Assembly: GCA_904066235.2 (NCBI GenBank)
Contig: CAJFCV020000004.1
Coordinates: 992,001-1,056,000 of the forward strand
Source of the DNA: Bursaphelenchus xylophilus
Taxonomy: Eukaryota > Nematoda > Chromadorea > Rhabditida > Aphelenchoididae
DNA length: 64,000 nucleotides
Reading direction: 5' to 3'
The notes under the pieces are model-generated. The model made no database searches. It saw nothing but the letters and a program-made list of their open reading frames with translations, and was not told the origin of the DNA. Below are positions 29,535-40,009 of the stretch, piece by piece. Within the stretch, counting starts at the first letter, position 1. Every line of letters starts with the position of its first letter. A program made the translations under genes and the position numbers.

Positions 29535-32435
29535 ATGATTCTTTTCTTTATTCTCGCCGCAATTACCCTCCTTCTCTTCTACAACTACTACTACAAACGC
29601 CGCAATCTCCCGGCCGGCCCCGCTCCGCTCCCATTCGTGGGGAATGTCCTCGAACTCTCCAAAGAGGAGCGTTGGGAGAACAAGTTCATCGAATGGAGCC
29701 AGCAATACGGCTCCATTTACACGTACTGGCTGGGCGAGATGCCGGTTGTGGCCGTGTGTGACTACCAGGACATGGTCAAGTACTTTGTCAAGAATTCCGA
29801 GGTCTTTTCGGATCGGCTTGAGACCAGAAATGTGATGGAGGAAGTGAAGGGCTACACGCTGGGCGTGGTGGTGAACAGTGGCGAGGATTGGAGGGAATAC
29901 CGCAGGTTCTCGTTGAAAGTTCTCAGAGATTTTGGGCTGGGGAAGAATCAGATGGAAGAGAGAGTAAGATATTATTTATAAGGATAAGTGCAACACTCAG
30001 ATTTCCGTGAAATTTTGCACACACGCCAAGCATAGCCCAGATATAAATTCCTGAAATTTTTAGCTCGCGCTTTTCAGGCGCAGCCGAGATATTGAATGAT
30101 CTTTGCCGCCGAGAGAGTACGTGAAATGCAGAGACCGGTCAGAGAGAAAACCGCTTTTTTCTTTGCCTGTTTTGTGCGGAAAAATTGATTTTTTGTGGAA
30201 ACATTGCCCTCTATGGTAGAAATAGACAAGAAACTTTCAATGCCAAAAAAGGTATGACATTTGCCAACAATTTCTCTGTTTCTTTTTGCAAAGCACGCGC
30301 TAAAATTTTTATAAAATGATTAATGGCACATCAGATCAATTTTTCAAAACGTTGAGCCAATTTCACAAATTTTTTTCAATCCAAAAACCTTCTTGTAGAT
30401 CCTTGACGAGCTGTACTTGATCCTCGAAAAAGTGAACAATGAATTGGACGCCGAAGAGATTGACTTCTTCAAGTACTCGGACATTGCGATCGGCTCCATC
30501 ATTAACAACATTGTGGCCGGCTACCGCTTCACCGGCGGGCATGAGCACGAGTTCGACCGGCTGAAGAACTTGGCCACCCAACTCATGCAGGATATCATGA
30601 CGCCGACGGCTAATCTGGCGTTGAACAACCCGTCCTTGATGCAGGTCCCGGTCCTCAATTGGAGGGCCAAGCGGGCCGTGGAGTGTATGAGGGAGATTTT
30701 GGTGTTCTTGGACCGGCAAATTCAGAAACATGTCGCCGAAAACGATTACACGCAGGACCTGGAGCCCCATGACTATATTGACGCGTATTTGTTGGAACGC
30801 CAGAGGCATATTCAAAAGGTTGGTGGGGAGTTTTGACGAAATAGAGGTCTTTCAACTACTAGTACATGCCGTTCCATAAAGTACATAGACTTTTTTTTGT
30901 GCATTTTGCTTCATTTTTCACAGTGCCAAGGGCATTGCGGCGAAGTCTGAGCGCTCGGCGTGGTCTAGAAATGGCTTACGAGCTGGCCCGAATGAGGAGT
31001 ATCACTTTGTCGGGAAAATAATGAGCACTCTGTCGCATCGAAAATCGCATCGCCACCGAGGCAAAAATTAATTGTGTCGCGGCAAAATCAAATTGTTTTT
31101 CACTTCAGCGACGCGATCGGCGCAGCCACAGAGTGCTCATTATTTTCCCGACAGACTGATACTATTCAAATTTTTAGCCCCTTGTGATAGAATACTGACA
31201 GTAATCCTTGTTCTAGGAAGGAACGGAGGGAAAGTACAACTTCCCGGAATTGCGCAACATCTGCATGGACTTGTGGGTGGCGGGGCAAGAGACAACCTCC
31301 TCGACGCTGACCTGGATCATCGCTTATTTGATCAGATATCCGGAGGTTCAGGAGAAGATGCAACAGGAGCTGGATGCCGTGATTGGAAGCACTCGGATCA
31401 TACGGAATGCAGACAGACCCGATTTGCCCTACACCAATGCTGTTATTATGGTGAGTTCAGGTCGTAGAGAGCCAGTTTACAGTGGATAGAGGGATTTGAG
31501 GCCAAGACTTGGTAAGTTAGTTTTGACCAAACTTAATGGCCAAATTCGGCCAAGGCTTGGTTTAATCAGACCGGCCAACGGCGGGCCCAGACTTGCGGGC
31601 AACCACTTTGCGGGCAGCTTGAAAACCACGGATATTCTGCGGACATGTTTTGAAATCAGCCAAAACTTGCTTACAACTGGAAATTCAAACGATGAGCTTG
31701 ACGATTAGATGTTGCGGTTTAAGTTTCCAGGTATACAAGTGGCTTGAATAGTCATCATAAGCTTATCCAGGCATTTTGAAAACAAACTCCCATAACTTTG
31801 AAAGCAGTGGATGAATTTAATAGATTTGTGTACTTATCAGTATCAGAGAGTTGTCAATGTAAAATTCGTACTACGTAGATTACGGGATGGAAATCGTACT
31901 TACAATCAAAAAATGTCGGCTGCCCGCAAAGTGGTTGCCCGCAAGTGTCGCGACGCCCGGCCAACTTTCACCCTCTTCAAAGTGGCGATGCGATCTTCGT
32001 TTGCACGATAATACCATCAAATTTCAGGAAAGTCAACGCCACTGCAACTTGGTCGCCCAAAACATCCCCCGATGCTTGTCGGAGGACGTCGAAATTGACG
32101 GGCGTCACTTCCAAAAGGGCACAGTAATCCTGCCACAAATCTCGGTCCTCCTACAGAACCCGAAAATCTTCCCAGAGCCACGGAAATTCAATCCCGACCG
32201 ATTTATCGACCAAAACGGGAAGCTGAAGCAAGTGGAAGAGCTGATTCCATTCTCGCTGGGCAAGAGAATCTGCTTGGGCGAGGGAATGGCCCGAATGGAG
32301 CTGTTCATCTTCACCGCCAACCTGTTCAATCAGTACAAGTTTTCGGCCGGGAAAGTCCCGCCAAGCCTGAAGAAAGTGAGCGGCGCTGCAACGATGTGCG
32401 AGGATTACAAGTGCAAAGTGTCTTTGCGTCGATAG
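29535..32435 (+). CDS. Cytochrome P450 (CYP33-like), cluster gene 3
   Basis: Four exons: 29535-29963, 30399-30818, 31217-31450 and 32028-32435; 496 aa, phase 0 throughout and exactly the same exon lengths as gene 2. It has the membrane anchor, KRRNLPAGP, WREYR (W119), VAGQETTSST, E-S-Q-R 362-365, FPEPRKFNPDRF and FSLGKRICLG with Cys443. It is nearly identical to gene 2 in the first exon; most differences are in the second (for example VPVLNWRAKR against VPLLNSKAKR). Intron 3 is longer than in gene 2 because of a 378-bp hAT-like insert. A TTCCAG acceptor lies 11 bp before the ATG. Likely a functional recent paralogue, probably with a similar substrate range. Confidence 0.9.
29985..30260. mobile_element. 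AAGTGCGACGCTCAG-family fragment
   Basis: Starts AGTGCAACACTCAGATTTCC and continues through TTTAGCTCGCGCTTTTCAGG and GAGACCGGTCAGAGAG. It lies in intron 1 of P450 gene 3. Confidence 0.7.
31003..31159. mobile_element. MITE, GTCGGGAAAATAATGAGC family
   Basis: Full copy in intron 2 of P450 gene 3, 57 bp before exon 3. It is absent from gene 2. Confidence 0.9.
31580..31957. mobile_element. hAT-like MITE with 8-bp target duplication
   Basis: 378 bp with inverted ends GGCG..ACTTGCGGGCAACCACTTTG and CAAAGTGGTTGCCCGCAAGT..CGCC. It is flanked by the direct repeat CGGCCAAC (31572-31579 and 31958-31965). The duplicate gene 2 has the unoccupied site with a single CGGCCAAC at 25617-25624. An 8-bp duplication is the hAT signature. 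There is no transposase. It sits in intron 3 of P450 gene 3. Confidence 0.9.
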
Positions 32436-32497
32436 AAAATGCATATATCGTCGATATCAAGCCCTGATTTGTAGATATTTATTATTGATTTGGAAGC

Positions 32498-32503
32498 AAT
32501 AAA
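32498..32503 (+). terminator. Poly(A) signal of P450 gene 3
   Basis: AATAAA 63 bp after the stop, in the same context as for gene 2. Confidence 0.7.
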
Positions 32504-32589
32504 GTTTATTTAAAATCACCAAATACCTTGCGGCAAAAAGGTATTGGGATTTAAAAATAATTTCATCCAGTTCCCAGGTCAGTCCTTTC

Positions 32590-32970
32590 AGGGAATGAGA
32601 GTCAAAACAAATTGCGATGAAATGATTGATGAACGACGATTGATAAAAACATGTGCTTTTTTCTTGCGCGCTCTGAAAAGGAAGAAACAAACGTATTTCC
32701 TTCTTATTGGTAGATACAAATTACAAAGTACAAAAAATTTCTCTAATATTAGAAATTTTTCGATTTTTTTCCCAATTCAGAGTGGTTTTAGTACCTTCAT
32801 AAAGTGCATGGACATTTTTTCGCTTTCGCACAGTGCGTTTTGAACCTTTTCCCAGACTTGTCGCCAACGAACCGTGCATTTTGTTTTTCGCACAGTGCAA
32901 ACCTGAAAAAAAGCCATTTGCACTGTGCAAATTCCAGACGCACGGTGCAGGGGTTTTCATGTACGATGCA
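32590..32970. repeat. GCACNGTGC element with tail
   Basis: The tail (GATGAACGACGATTGATAAA, GGTAGATACAAATTACAAAG) is followed by CTTCATAAAGTGCATGGAC and about seven GCACNGTGC motifs. Confidence 0.65.
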
Positions 32971-33139
32971 CTGCAGGTTTGGCGTCAAGTCTTTTCCTGA
33001 TGTGCCAAGTTTCTCTCTGCGAGAAAAAAAATAGCTTTTTGCGACATTGTGCAGCCTGTTTCTGCGCGAAGATGGCCAGAATATTGGACAAGTAAGCCAT
33101 AATCAGCAAGAGGAGGTGTTCTTCTTTCATTTGACACCA

Positions 33140-33310
33140 AATAATATAAGTGCGCTTAGTGGTGCATGGCACTATAAATGTCCATTGTAAGGCGGAACGA
33201 CCGAGCTTCGCGGGTTTTCCCACAAGAAACTATCTTCATTCAAATTTTTATTGTACTTTTCTACGTGGAATTTCCCTATAAAGGCCTCTTTTCCACTGAA
33301 CAAATCTAAA
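33140..33310 (+). mobile_element. LTR-like fragment
   Basis: Shares GGCGGAACGACCGAGCTTCG, TTCAAATTTTTATTGTACTTTT and a CCTATAAA box (33277-33282) with 50590-50760. That copy continues to an AATAAA and CTCGTCTTGTCTCGTTACTG. It is probably the promoter part of a retrotransposon LTR. Confidence 0.4.
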
Positions 33311-33448
33311 AAAAAAAATACAAAAATCGCCTCATACCGGCGGGCTGTTTAGCCGGGCTTAGCGATCTGGGACTGACCTGAGCTTAGCGATTAGGGTAAG
33401 CTTAGCGATCTTGACGTCTACAACAATGTGCGTTCTGAACGCTACCTT
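33311..33448. other. Short spacer with GCTTAGCGAT repeats
   Basis: Four imperfect copies of GCTTAGCGAT(C/T) lie within 80 bp. Nothing else is seen. Confidence 0.3.
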
Positions 33449-33636
33449 TCTACTAGGCTCAGTCTGACGCGTAGCGTTTTTCTGCCGCGGTCGGAGGCCG
33501 TCGGCAAAGCTTTGGCGAGCTTTACATCACATTTGGACCTGGAATGTTGCCCAAACCGCGCGCGAAGCAGCGAAATCCGGTGCAGGGCTGCCCGAGAGAC
33601 GTGAGCAGCCGCAGGCTGCGAAGTCTCGAGCCCTAG
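33449..33636 (+). mobile_element. Short Helitron-like element
   Basis: 188 bp starting TCTACTAGGCTC and ending CTAG followed by T. The hairpin GCAGCC-GCA-GGCTGC lies about 11 bases before the end. TC at the 5' end, a 3' hairpin and a CTRR end are Helitron hallmarks. A second copy with the same ends is at 39572-39758. No Rep/helicase is present. Confidence 0.6.
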
Positions 33637-34465
33637 TTCGTTAAAATAAATGTTTTAATTGGTAAAAACTTGGTCAAACTTGAAAAACTTATGGCGCTTT
33701 TTTCGTATTTACAGCGAAAATGACACTACTGCTTAAGCAAAATTGTAAAATTCAGAAAAAATTGCTATGATTTTTATACCTCGTAATGAATGCAGTATTT
33801 ATATATGCCGTCCGGCCCCCGGTCGGCCCCCGGCCCGGGTTGCAGCCATGCTTAGTGCCAACTCGATGGCATCACGATGGAATTTATGGAGGGAGAGAGA
33901 TGTCTCCCCGTGTCAATTGTTTTCCCCAGCTTCTTTTTTCACCGATTTTCGAGAATGTTCGATGGAGAGATCCCGAAGCGGAGAGCATGAATCACGACAC
34001 CGTAACGTTCTCTGAGGTTTTATCCCATCTTGATTTGAGTGTTGTAGTAGTTGTAGTCGTGCTGCAGTGAGTGTAGGTTGTTGTTGAGTGTTGTTGTAGT
34101 GTTGTGTTTTGTTATTGTATTGCTATTTTAATTTTATTGTATTTGTCACTTCTTGATAAACTTATCTGTTCGAATTGAGTATCGTTTATTATCAACGGTA
34201 TACAGAAACGGCGCTTGTGTTCCGTCAGAGCCTTTTGTTATTTACTGTCTGGGCCGATAGATCAATACTCCCTAAGGAAACCAATTCTCAATTGAGAAGA
34301 GATGTGCAAAATCTCGGAAAAGAATCAAAAAAAAATTAATAAAATCAACTAACCCCTCCCCACATAGAGAACGCTGCTCAACCCACTGCCCTATCGCAAG
34401 ACGTAAAGGATAGAAGGGCCCAGGAATTGAAAGAAAAATGTACCTTTCCCTAATCATCAAAAATC
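33637..34465. other. Gene-free spacer, possibly LTR-derived
   Basis: Includes a GC-rich block (33805-33835, GGCCCCCGG repeats) and GTTGTAGT-rich sequence at 34040-34110. I could not assign it. Short open frames at 33767-34070 have no recognisable product. Confidence 0.3.
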
Positions 34466-34670
34466 TAACAAGGAAAGTACTTCTATGGGGTATGGAATTA
34501 CAGGTCGAGATATATATCAAAAAATTCGCAAAAAATTACTGATTCAGAATATATAAAAATTAGCTGCCTAATTTTGGTCTATCAACGAGTTTTATCAATA
34601 AATGTATTTCTCGAGGAAAAAAATCTGCGGCAACAAAAGCGAGCTCGGTCTCTTCCTTCGGAAGAGAGCG

Positions 34671-34744
34671 GTGTGGGTTAGAGGGCTAGACTGATAATCC
34701 GATGGGAAAGGCTGCCCATCTGGGTTCGAGCCCTTTTACCACAG
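34671..34744 (+). tRNA. tRNA-like sequence with a long variable arm, probably a pseudogene
   Basis: An A-box-like TGGGTTAGAGG and a B-box-like GGTTCGAGCCC are correctly spaced. TGTGG (34672-34676) can pair with CCACA (34739-34743). Between the anticodon region and the T arm, GATGGG and CCCATC form a perfect 6-bp variable arm, as in class II tRNAs. The putative anticodon stem and T stem pair poorly, and the anticodon (perhaps GAT) is uncertain. It could be a relic, a tRNA-derived SINE head, or one of the nematode-specific long-variable-arm tRNAs. Confidence 0.35.
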
Positions 34745-34880
34745 AACCCGTTTTTTTCCATTGGAACTACTATTAAGGTGTAGTTGTAATCCAAGTTGAT
34801 ATTTTAAGGCTTGTCAAGGCCTCAGAATTTATTTCTGCACAAAAAAAATTTTTTTATTGGTAAAAACACGGTCAAAAAGA

Positions 34881-36273
34881 TACACTGCTCCACGAAATGA
34901 TAGACGCACTCAATTTTTAGCGATTATCTTTCTTATACTGAATGATATCCAAAAATGTTCAACAGATGAAATGTGGCAAATTAAACGAGAATTCATGTCC
35001 CGTAGCGATTTTGGGACAAAATTTTGCCTTGACTGAGATATGACATTTTTAGACTTTTTTGGGGTCCACAAAATGATAGACGCAATTAAGTAATTTTTTG
35101 TTTATTTAAAAGAATTTTGAGTCAACCTGCTCTTATTACACTTCCTCGTGTTCTCTGTAGTATTAGAAAGGTAATTACATTTATATCCGCCGTACTTCAT
35201 AGACGCAGTGGCCTTATGAGCCATTTCCGACCTTGTACATGAGGTAAATATTCGGTTTGAAAAAAAAAATTGATTAACAATTTGGCTTTCGCCAAAAATC
35301 CATCTTAAACCATCATAGATTACTAGTAGCAAATATAAGACATAAAATAAACCAATACCGATTCGCTTGAAGTCATTTAATCGACCATTAAGTTACCGTA
35401 TACCTTCTACAGTAACCTTCAAAGGCTCTAAAAGTACAGAAGATTACTATCGATGGCAATTTTTTGCTCAGAAAATCAAACTCAGCATGTTAACAAACCT
35501 AAAACCGCAACTTATTGCCTGCTTAAATGTCATAATGATTGATAGATGATTGATTAAAAATAAACGTGTAAAAACAAGCCTATTTTTGGTGACTTTTTTT
35601 TGTCGAACGACGTTACCGACCAAATTTATTCTGTAACGGCTGATGATTAAAACATTACGTTTTCAGGCATGCTCAGTTCGAATTTGCAAATTAAATTTTG
35701 TCATTCTCTTTATTCGCCTTGGTATTTCGGGGTTCTAAAAGTATTAAGGCAGCTACATGTTGAAGATGATATGCCAAGAAAATGCTCGGGATCCTTGAGC
35801 AAGCCGTTTTTTTTATCAGTGAGATCTACACGTATAATGTGATAGTATTAGCTAGTTTTTCGCCCATGAAAACAGCATAACCTACAGTTTTTTTCAAACC
35901 GAATATTTACCTCATGTACAAGGTCGGAAATGGCTCATAAGGCCACTGCGTCGATGAAGTACGGCGGATATAAATGTAATTACCTTTCTAATACTACAGA
36001 GAACACGAGGAAGTGCAATAAGAGCAGGTTGACTCAAAATTCTTTTAAATAAACAAAAAATTACTTAATTGCGTCTATCATTTTGTGGACCCCAAAAAAG
36101 TCGAAAATTGTCATATCTTAGTCAAGACAAAATGTTGTTCCAAAATTGCTACGGGACATGATTTCTCTTTTAATTTGTCACATTTCATCTGTTGAACATT
36201 ATTCGATATCATTTAGTACAAGGAAGATAACCGCTAAAAACAGGGTGCGTCTATCATTTCGTGGAGCAGTGTA
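34881..36273. mobile_element. Non-autonomous mariner-like element with about 385-bp inverted arms
   Basis: The arms (34881-35264 and about 35892-36273) are near-perfect reverse complements ending TACACTGCTCCACGAAATGA and bounded by TA. Each arm has a second internal motif GTCCACAAAATGATAGACGC resembling the terminus. The 630-bp centre has no transposase. It is nested in the 34466-36440 structure. Confidence 0.8.
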
Positions 36274-36678
36274 CTTGCATGGTGTCGCGAGAAAACTTCT
36301 GAGGACAAAAACATGTCATCAGACCAAAATTAGACAGCTAAGTTTTATATATTCTGAACCAGAAAATTTTTGCAAATTTTTTGATATATATATCTCGACC
36401 TGTAACTCCATACCCCATAGAAGTGCTTTCCTTGTAAAATAACTTTCGCCCACGTTTCATGAATCAAACCCGATAAACAAACTATATTATCATAAAAAGA
36501 AGTATATTGAAACACGTAGGCGTCCACTCTCCCAGACTACATCTTATCAATTTGTAGTGAAATCACGGCCTTAGCTGATTCTGGCCCATTGCAAAGGGCG
36601 CTCCCATTTAAAGCCCCCATTGAATGTTAATTAAAAACATAGGAGAATGATAACGGAAGTTTTATCGTTGACCGAAAC

Positions 36679-36685
36679 TATAAAA
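36679..36685 (+). promoter_or_regulatory. TATA box of the aspartic-protease homologue
   Basis: TATAAAA 46 bp upstream of the chosen ATG. This leaves room for a transcription start near 36710 and a very short leader. Confidence 0.5.
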
Positions 36686-36724
36686 TACCCCACGATTCCC
36701 CGGAGAGAGTATATTGAACAGAAA

Positions 36725-38060
36725 ATGCGCTCTATCAGCATTTCTCTATTACTGGTGGCGGCCGCGTTGGCCATTGAGATTCCAATCAGACGGGTTCAAC
36801 GGAAGGAAAGCGGCTTTTCCTCAGGAATTCCAATTGATCTGGACACTGGTTCAAAAGCATATGTTGGCATAGTGTCGATTGGAAACCCCGCAAAAGACAT
36901 TAATGTTGCTTTTGACATCAGCACTTCTGCCCTCTGGGTTCCTGATGCTTCATGCTCATGTGCAGCTCAATGTGGCGATGGTATGTATATACATACAATC
37001 ATCAAATAGCCTTTAGAAAAGCTGTGCCCTCACCTCTGTGCTTCTCACTGCTGCGCCAAGAAACTCAGCGACGAAAAGTCTTCCGGATCATGCCCAAACA
37101 AAAACGTCTTTGACCCGGAGCGATCAAGGAGCTACGTGAAGGGTAAGTTCCAAATTCCAAAAGATATTTCCAACCTTGTGGTGTCAGCGTTTCTCAAACA
37201 ACATCATTTTATTTTAGGAACCGGCTCATCCAACTTGACGTTCTTGGGCTCCACGATTCAAGCCGCTCTTGGGTATGACACCCTCCGTCTTGGAACTCAC
37301 TATCGTCCTGGCCTTACCGCCGACAATGTTCAATTTGGCGTTGTCAAGGAATTCAACGAGGCCTACCAAGACGTTAACTACGACGGAGTCTTTGGTCTTA
37401 GCTTGGCCTCCAAGGATGGAGTCCCCTCCCCCATCAAGCAGCTGGCTGTTCATGGAGTGATCCCATCTCCTTTGCTATCCGTCTATTTGTTGCCTCAAAC
37501 TCCCGACAATGTTGTTGACGGAGTTCTTACTGTCGGACAGTTGGACAGACAGCGTTGTCTTCCAGTCACCCGATTCGTTAACGTCGAGAAGGAAGAAGGA
37601 TGGGTTTTCAGTGCCACCACCTTCAACCTGAGCTATACTGGCTATGGAGCTTACAACGGATCGTGGCGGGTAAGATGACAGCATGTTTCAAGGATCTCAA
37701 TCTTTACTTTCACTGCAGTTTTAATGACTGGATTTTCAGGGGGTCTTCGACTTCGGAAGTGAGTACATCCATGTACCAAGAGAGGTGTTTAGCGAGTTGA
37801 GACGATCCTTCGGAGATGACAGTGAAGGCCGTTTGATCATCCCTTGCAGAAATAGTTATTCCGTGGTAGTTGACGTTGGCGGTGAAAGCATTTCTATTTC
37901 AAGCTCGCTTCTGTCTCCATACGATGAGCACGATTGTGAATTCAAGATCAAGGAAACTAAGGACAAATACGACTTCCGCTTCGGTCTTCCGGTGCTGCAG
38001 AAAAAATGTGTTGTCCTCGATTTCAACGGACGGCTGGCGTTGCCCGATAAAAGAGTGTAA
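36725..38060 (+). CDS. Pepsin-like aspartic protease homologue with altered catalytic motifs
   Basis: Four exons: 36725-36980, 37017-37142, 37218-37669 and 37740-38060; 384 aa, introns of 36-75 bp. The start was chosen because it gives a signal peptide (RSISISLLLVAAALA) and lies 46 bp after a TATA box; an in-frame ATG at 36647 lies upstream of that TATA box. The A1 fold is clear: FDISTSALWVPD near residue 65, a Cys-rich insert, GTGSSN, YDGVFGLSL and FDFGSEYIHVP near 281. The first catalytic DTG reads DIS and the second reads DFG. The usual flap Tyr (YGTGS) is replaced by Lys. A secreted protein is predicted, but probably without normal protease activity, so it could be a binding protein or inhibitor. 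The frame is intact, with no sign of decay. Confidence 0.8.
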
Positions 38061-39571
38061 TTCGAATTGCAATTTGATTAAAAAAATCACAAGCCGCATA
38101 TTCCAGTTGATATTAGGGTGTCCCATAAGTCTTGCAAATTTTTGGGTTTAACAAGGAAGGTACTTTTATGGGGGCTCCTACTTTTCGACGGGACTTGCTG
38201 AGATTCGCCATTTTCAACCGATTGAATTTCTGGAAAAAAATATTCTGAATTGACTTTACTATGCCTTCCCAAAGTTTTTGAAAATTATTTCCGAGCCGAA
38301 ACCGCTAAAACTTATTGTTAGAAATTTTTTTTGGAATGATTTTCAATTGGCTTTCTCGGACTTGGAAAATTTTGGGCTTTTTTGGTAGAATCGTGGAGTA
38401 AAAAGTTCCGTACGCTTTTCCCTAAACTTTGTTTAAAGAAAAATTACGGCCACCAGAGCGGCCGGAAATTTCGGTCGATTTTTGGTGCACCGTGCGAAAA
38501 AAGTTGCCCTCAGGGCAATAAGCGGAATTGAGAAAATTGATTTCACGGGGGCTATTGGGCACAGAATAAGCTACCATCGTGCCAATTTTCATATCTCTAC
38601 ATTCAATATTCCGTGTGCACTGTGCTTCCGAAACAAAAATTCGAAATTTCGGCCCTGAGGGCTTGGAATCGAATTTTTTCGGATTTTAATTTCGTCCATC
38701 ATATTCAGCACGGCAAACTGCAATAGAAACACGTATCGACTTTTAATATACCAACAAGCTGACAAAGCAGTAGTCAAATTACAAAATTTCTGGATTTTGC
38801 TTACTTTGACGAAAGTACATTATCTGAAAAACAAGGTCGAAATCGAAAAATCCCGCTTTCAGTTGCACTTCGTATTTGCACTCCCAACAAGTTGCCCAAA
38901 TTTGGTGGGGTGATCCAAAGTTTTGAACAGTTATCCGGTCGCAAAAAAATTATACCAAGTTTCGCAAATCTTACATTTGACCATAACTAAAAAATTTCCG
39001 ACTAAAATTTGTCTAAACGTTACATATTCGGAATCTCCATGCCGTTTCGGATACAGTAGTACCTTTTTCGCGGGTACTTTTAGTGCAACAAGTGCCAGTT
39101 TTGAAAAAACACCCACTTCCATGACCGAAAACCCCGAAAAAGAGCGCGGCGAAGAGAGAGAGCGGGCAGAGAACCGCTTCCTTCTTCGTTTGGCGGGAGA
39201 AAAGAGAGAGAGTGGGAAGGAAGTGGAGGGTGGTCAGAGAAAGGTTTTCTCTTTCGATCCGGGTCAGAGATAGGACGGATAGAGTGCTGAGTGTGAGGAG
39301 GGTGGTACGGAAACGGTCATCATGACGCGTCATGACGGGGTTTTCTAGATTTTTTCGAGAAATTTTTGTATTTAAAATTATTTTTTTGGTCCTGGATTCT
39401 CGGGATTTGGCCGTTTTAGGGCCAAATTTGACGGGGAATTTGGGAAAAATACTCGCTTATGATACCTTTGAATGCTGAGTCCATTTTTTTAAATTTTTTA
39501 GTTGATTTTTGGTTACTGATAGTGTTTTTGATCAACTTTTGGTGGAAGGGAATTTTTTTAGGTAACACGCT
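38061..39571. other. Gene-free spacer
   Basis: Holds one mariner-like end (38114-38133, TTAGGGTGTCCCATAAGTCT), a CAAGGAAGGTACTTTTATGG end immediately after it, single GCACNGTGC motifs near 38490 and 38615, and a GA-rich stretch at 39130-39270 (GAGAGAGAGCGG). No exon is supported. Confidence 0.45.
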
Positions 39572-39758
39572 TCTACTAGGCTCAATCTAACGCGTAGCGT
39601 TTTTCTGCCGCGGCCGGAGGCCGTCGGCAAAGCTTTGGCGAGCGCTTATGTTGTTTTTGGCGTTAAATAAGTCCAAATCGAGCGCAAAGCAGCGAAATCG
39701 GGTGCAGGGCTGCCCGAGAGACGTGAGCAGCCGCAGGCTGCGAAGTCTCGAACCCTAG
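39572..39758 (+). mobile_element. Short Helitron-like element, second copy
   Basis: 187 bp closely matching 33449-33636, with the same TCTACTAGGCTCA start, GCAGCC-GCA-GGCTGC hairpin and CTAG|T end. It is followed at once by an LTR-like fragment (39759-39830, GAGCTCTCGTCTTGTTTGGT) that also occurs at 50712-50760. Confidence 0.6.
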
Positions 39759-39845
39759 TCACTTGACTTTTGAGCTCTCGTCTTGTTTGGTTACTGGGTT
39801 GTCGGGCCTTTCGAAGTGCATGCATTATGGAAGCATTGTAAATTT

Positions 39846-39966
39846 CTGAGCCGATCGCGTCGCGGAAGCGAAAAGTAGTTTGATCTTGCCGCGACACAAC
39901 CCATTTTCTCGGCGGCAATGCGATTTTCCATGCGACAGAGTGCTCATTATTTTCCCGACAGACTGA
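39846..39966. mobile_element. MITE, GTCGGGAAAATAATGAGC family, right part only
   Basis: Begins at CTGAGCCGATCGCGTCGC and ends at the intact right terminus. Its left part is lost. It ends 44 bp from the 3' end of P450 gene 4. Confidence 0.8.
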
Positions 39967-39985
39967 TAGTTCAAGTCCTACTCAT

Positions 39986-39991
39986 TTTATT
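39986..39991 (-). terminator. Poly(A) signal of P450 gene 4
   Basis: AATAAA on the minus strand, 19 bp beyond the stop codon. Confidence 0.65.
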
Positions 39992-40009
39992 CTCCAAGAA
40001 AAGGTTAAT

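Larger units (their letters stand above)
34466..36440. mobile_element. Composite 2-kb inverted-repeat structure
   Basis: The outer arms 34466-34585 and about 36325-36440 are reverse complements (ACAAGGAAAGTACTTCTATGG, ATGGAATTACAGGTCGAGAT, AATTAG(A/C)T(A/C)GCTAA). Inside lie a tRNA-like sequence (34671-34744) and a nested 1.4-kb element (34881-36273). Similar CAAGGAAGGTACTTTTATGG ends occur singly at about 6320-6350 and 38150-38175. Confidence 0.7.

Noticed and set aside
30363..30815. 150-codon minus-strand frame over P450 gene 3, with similar antisense frames over other P450 exons
   Set aside because: Antisense shadow of exon 2.
36647..36724. Upstream ATG for the aspartic-protease homologue
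   Set aside because: It precedes the TATA box and would bury the signal peptide.
36840..36850. DTG in the aspartic-protease homologue (LDTGSK)
   Set aside because: By position it aligns with the strand before the catalytic loop; the true catalytic position reads DIS.
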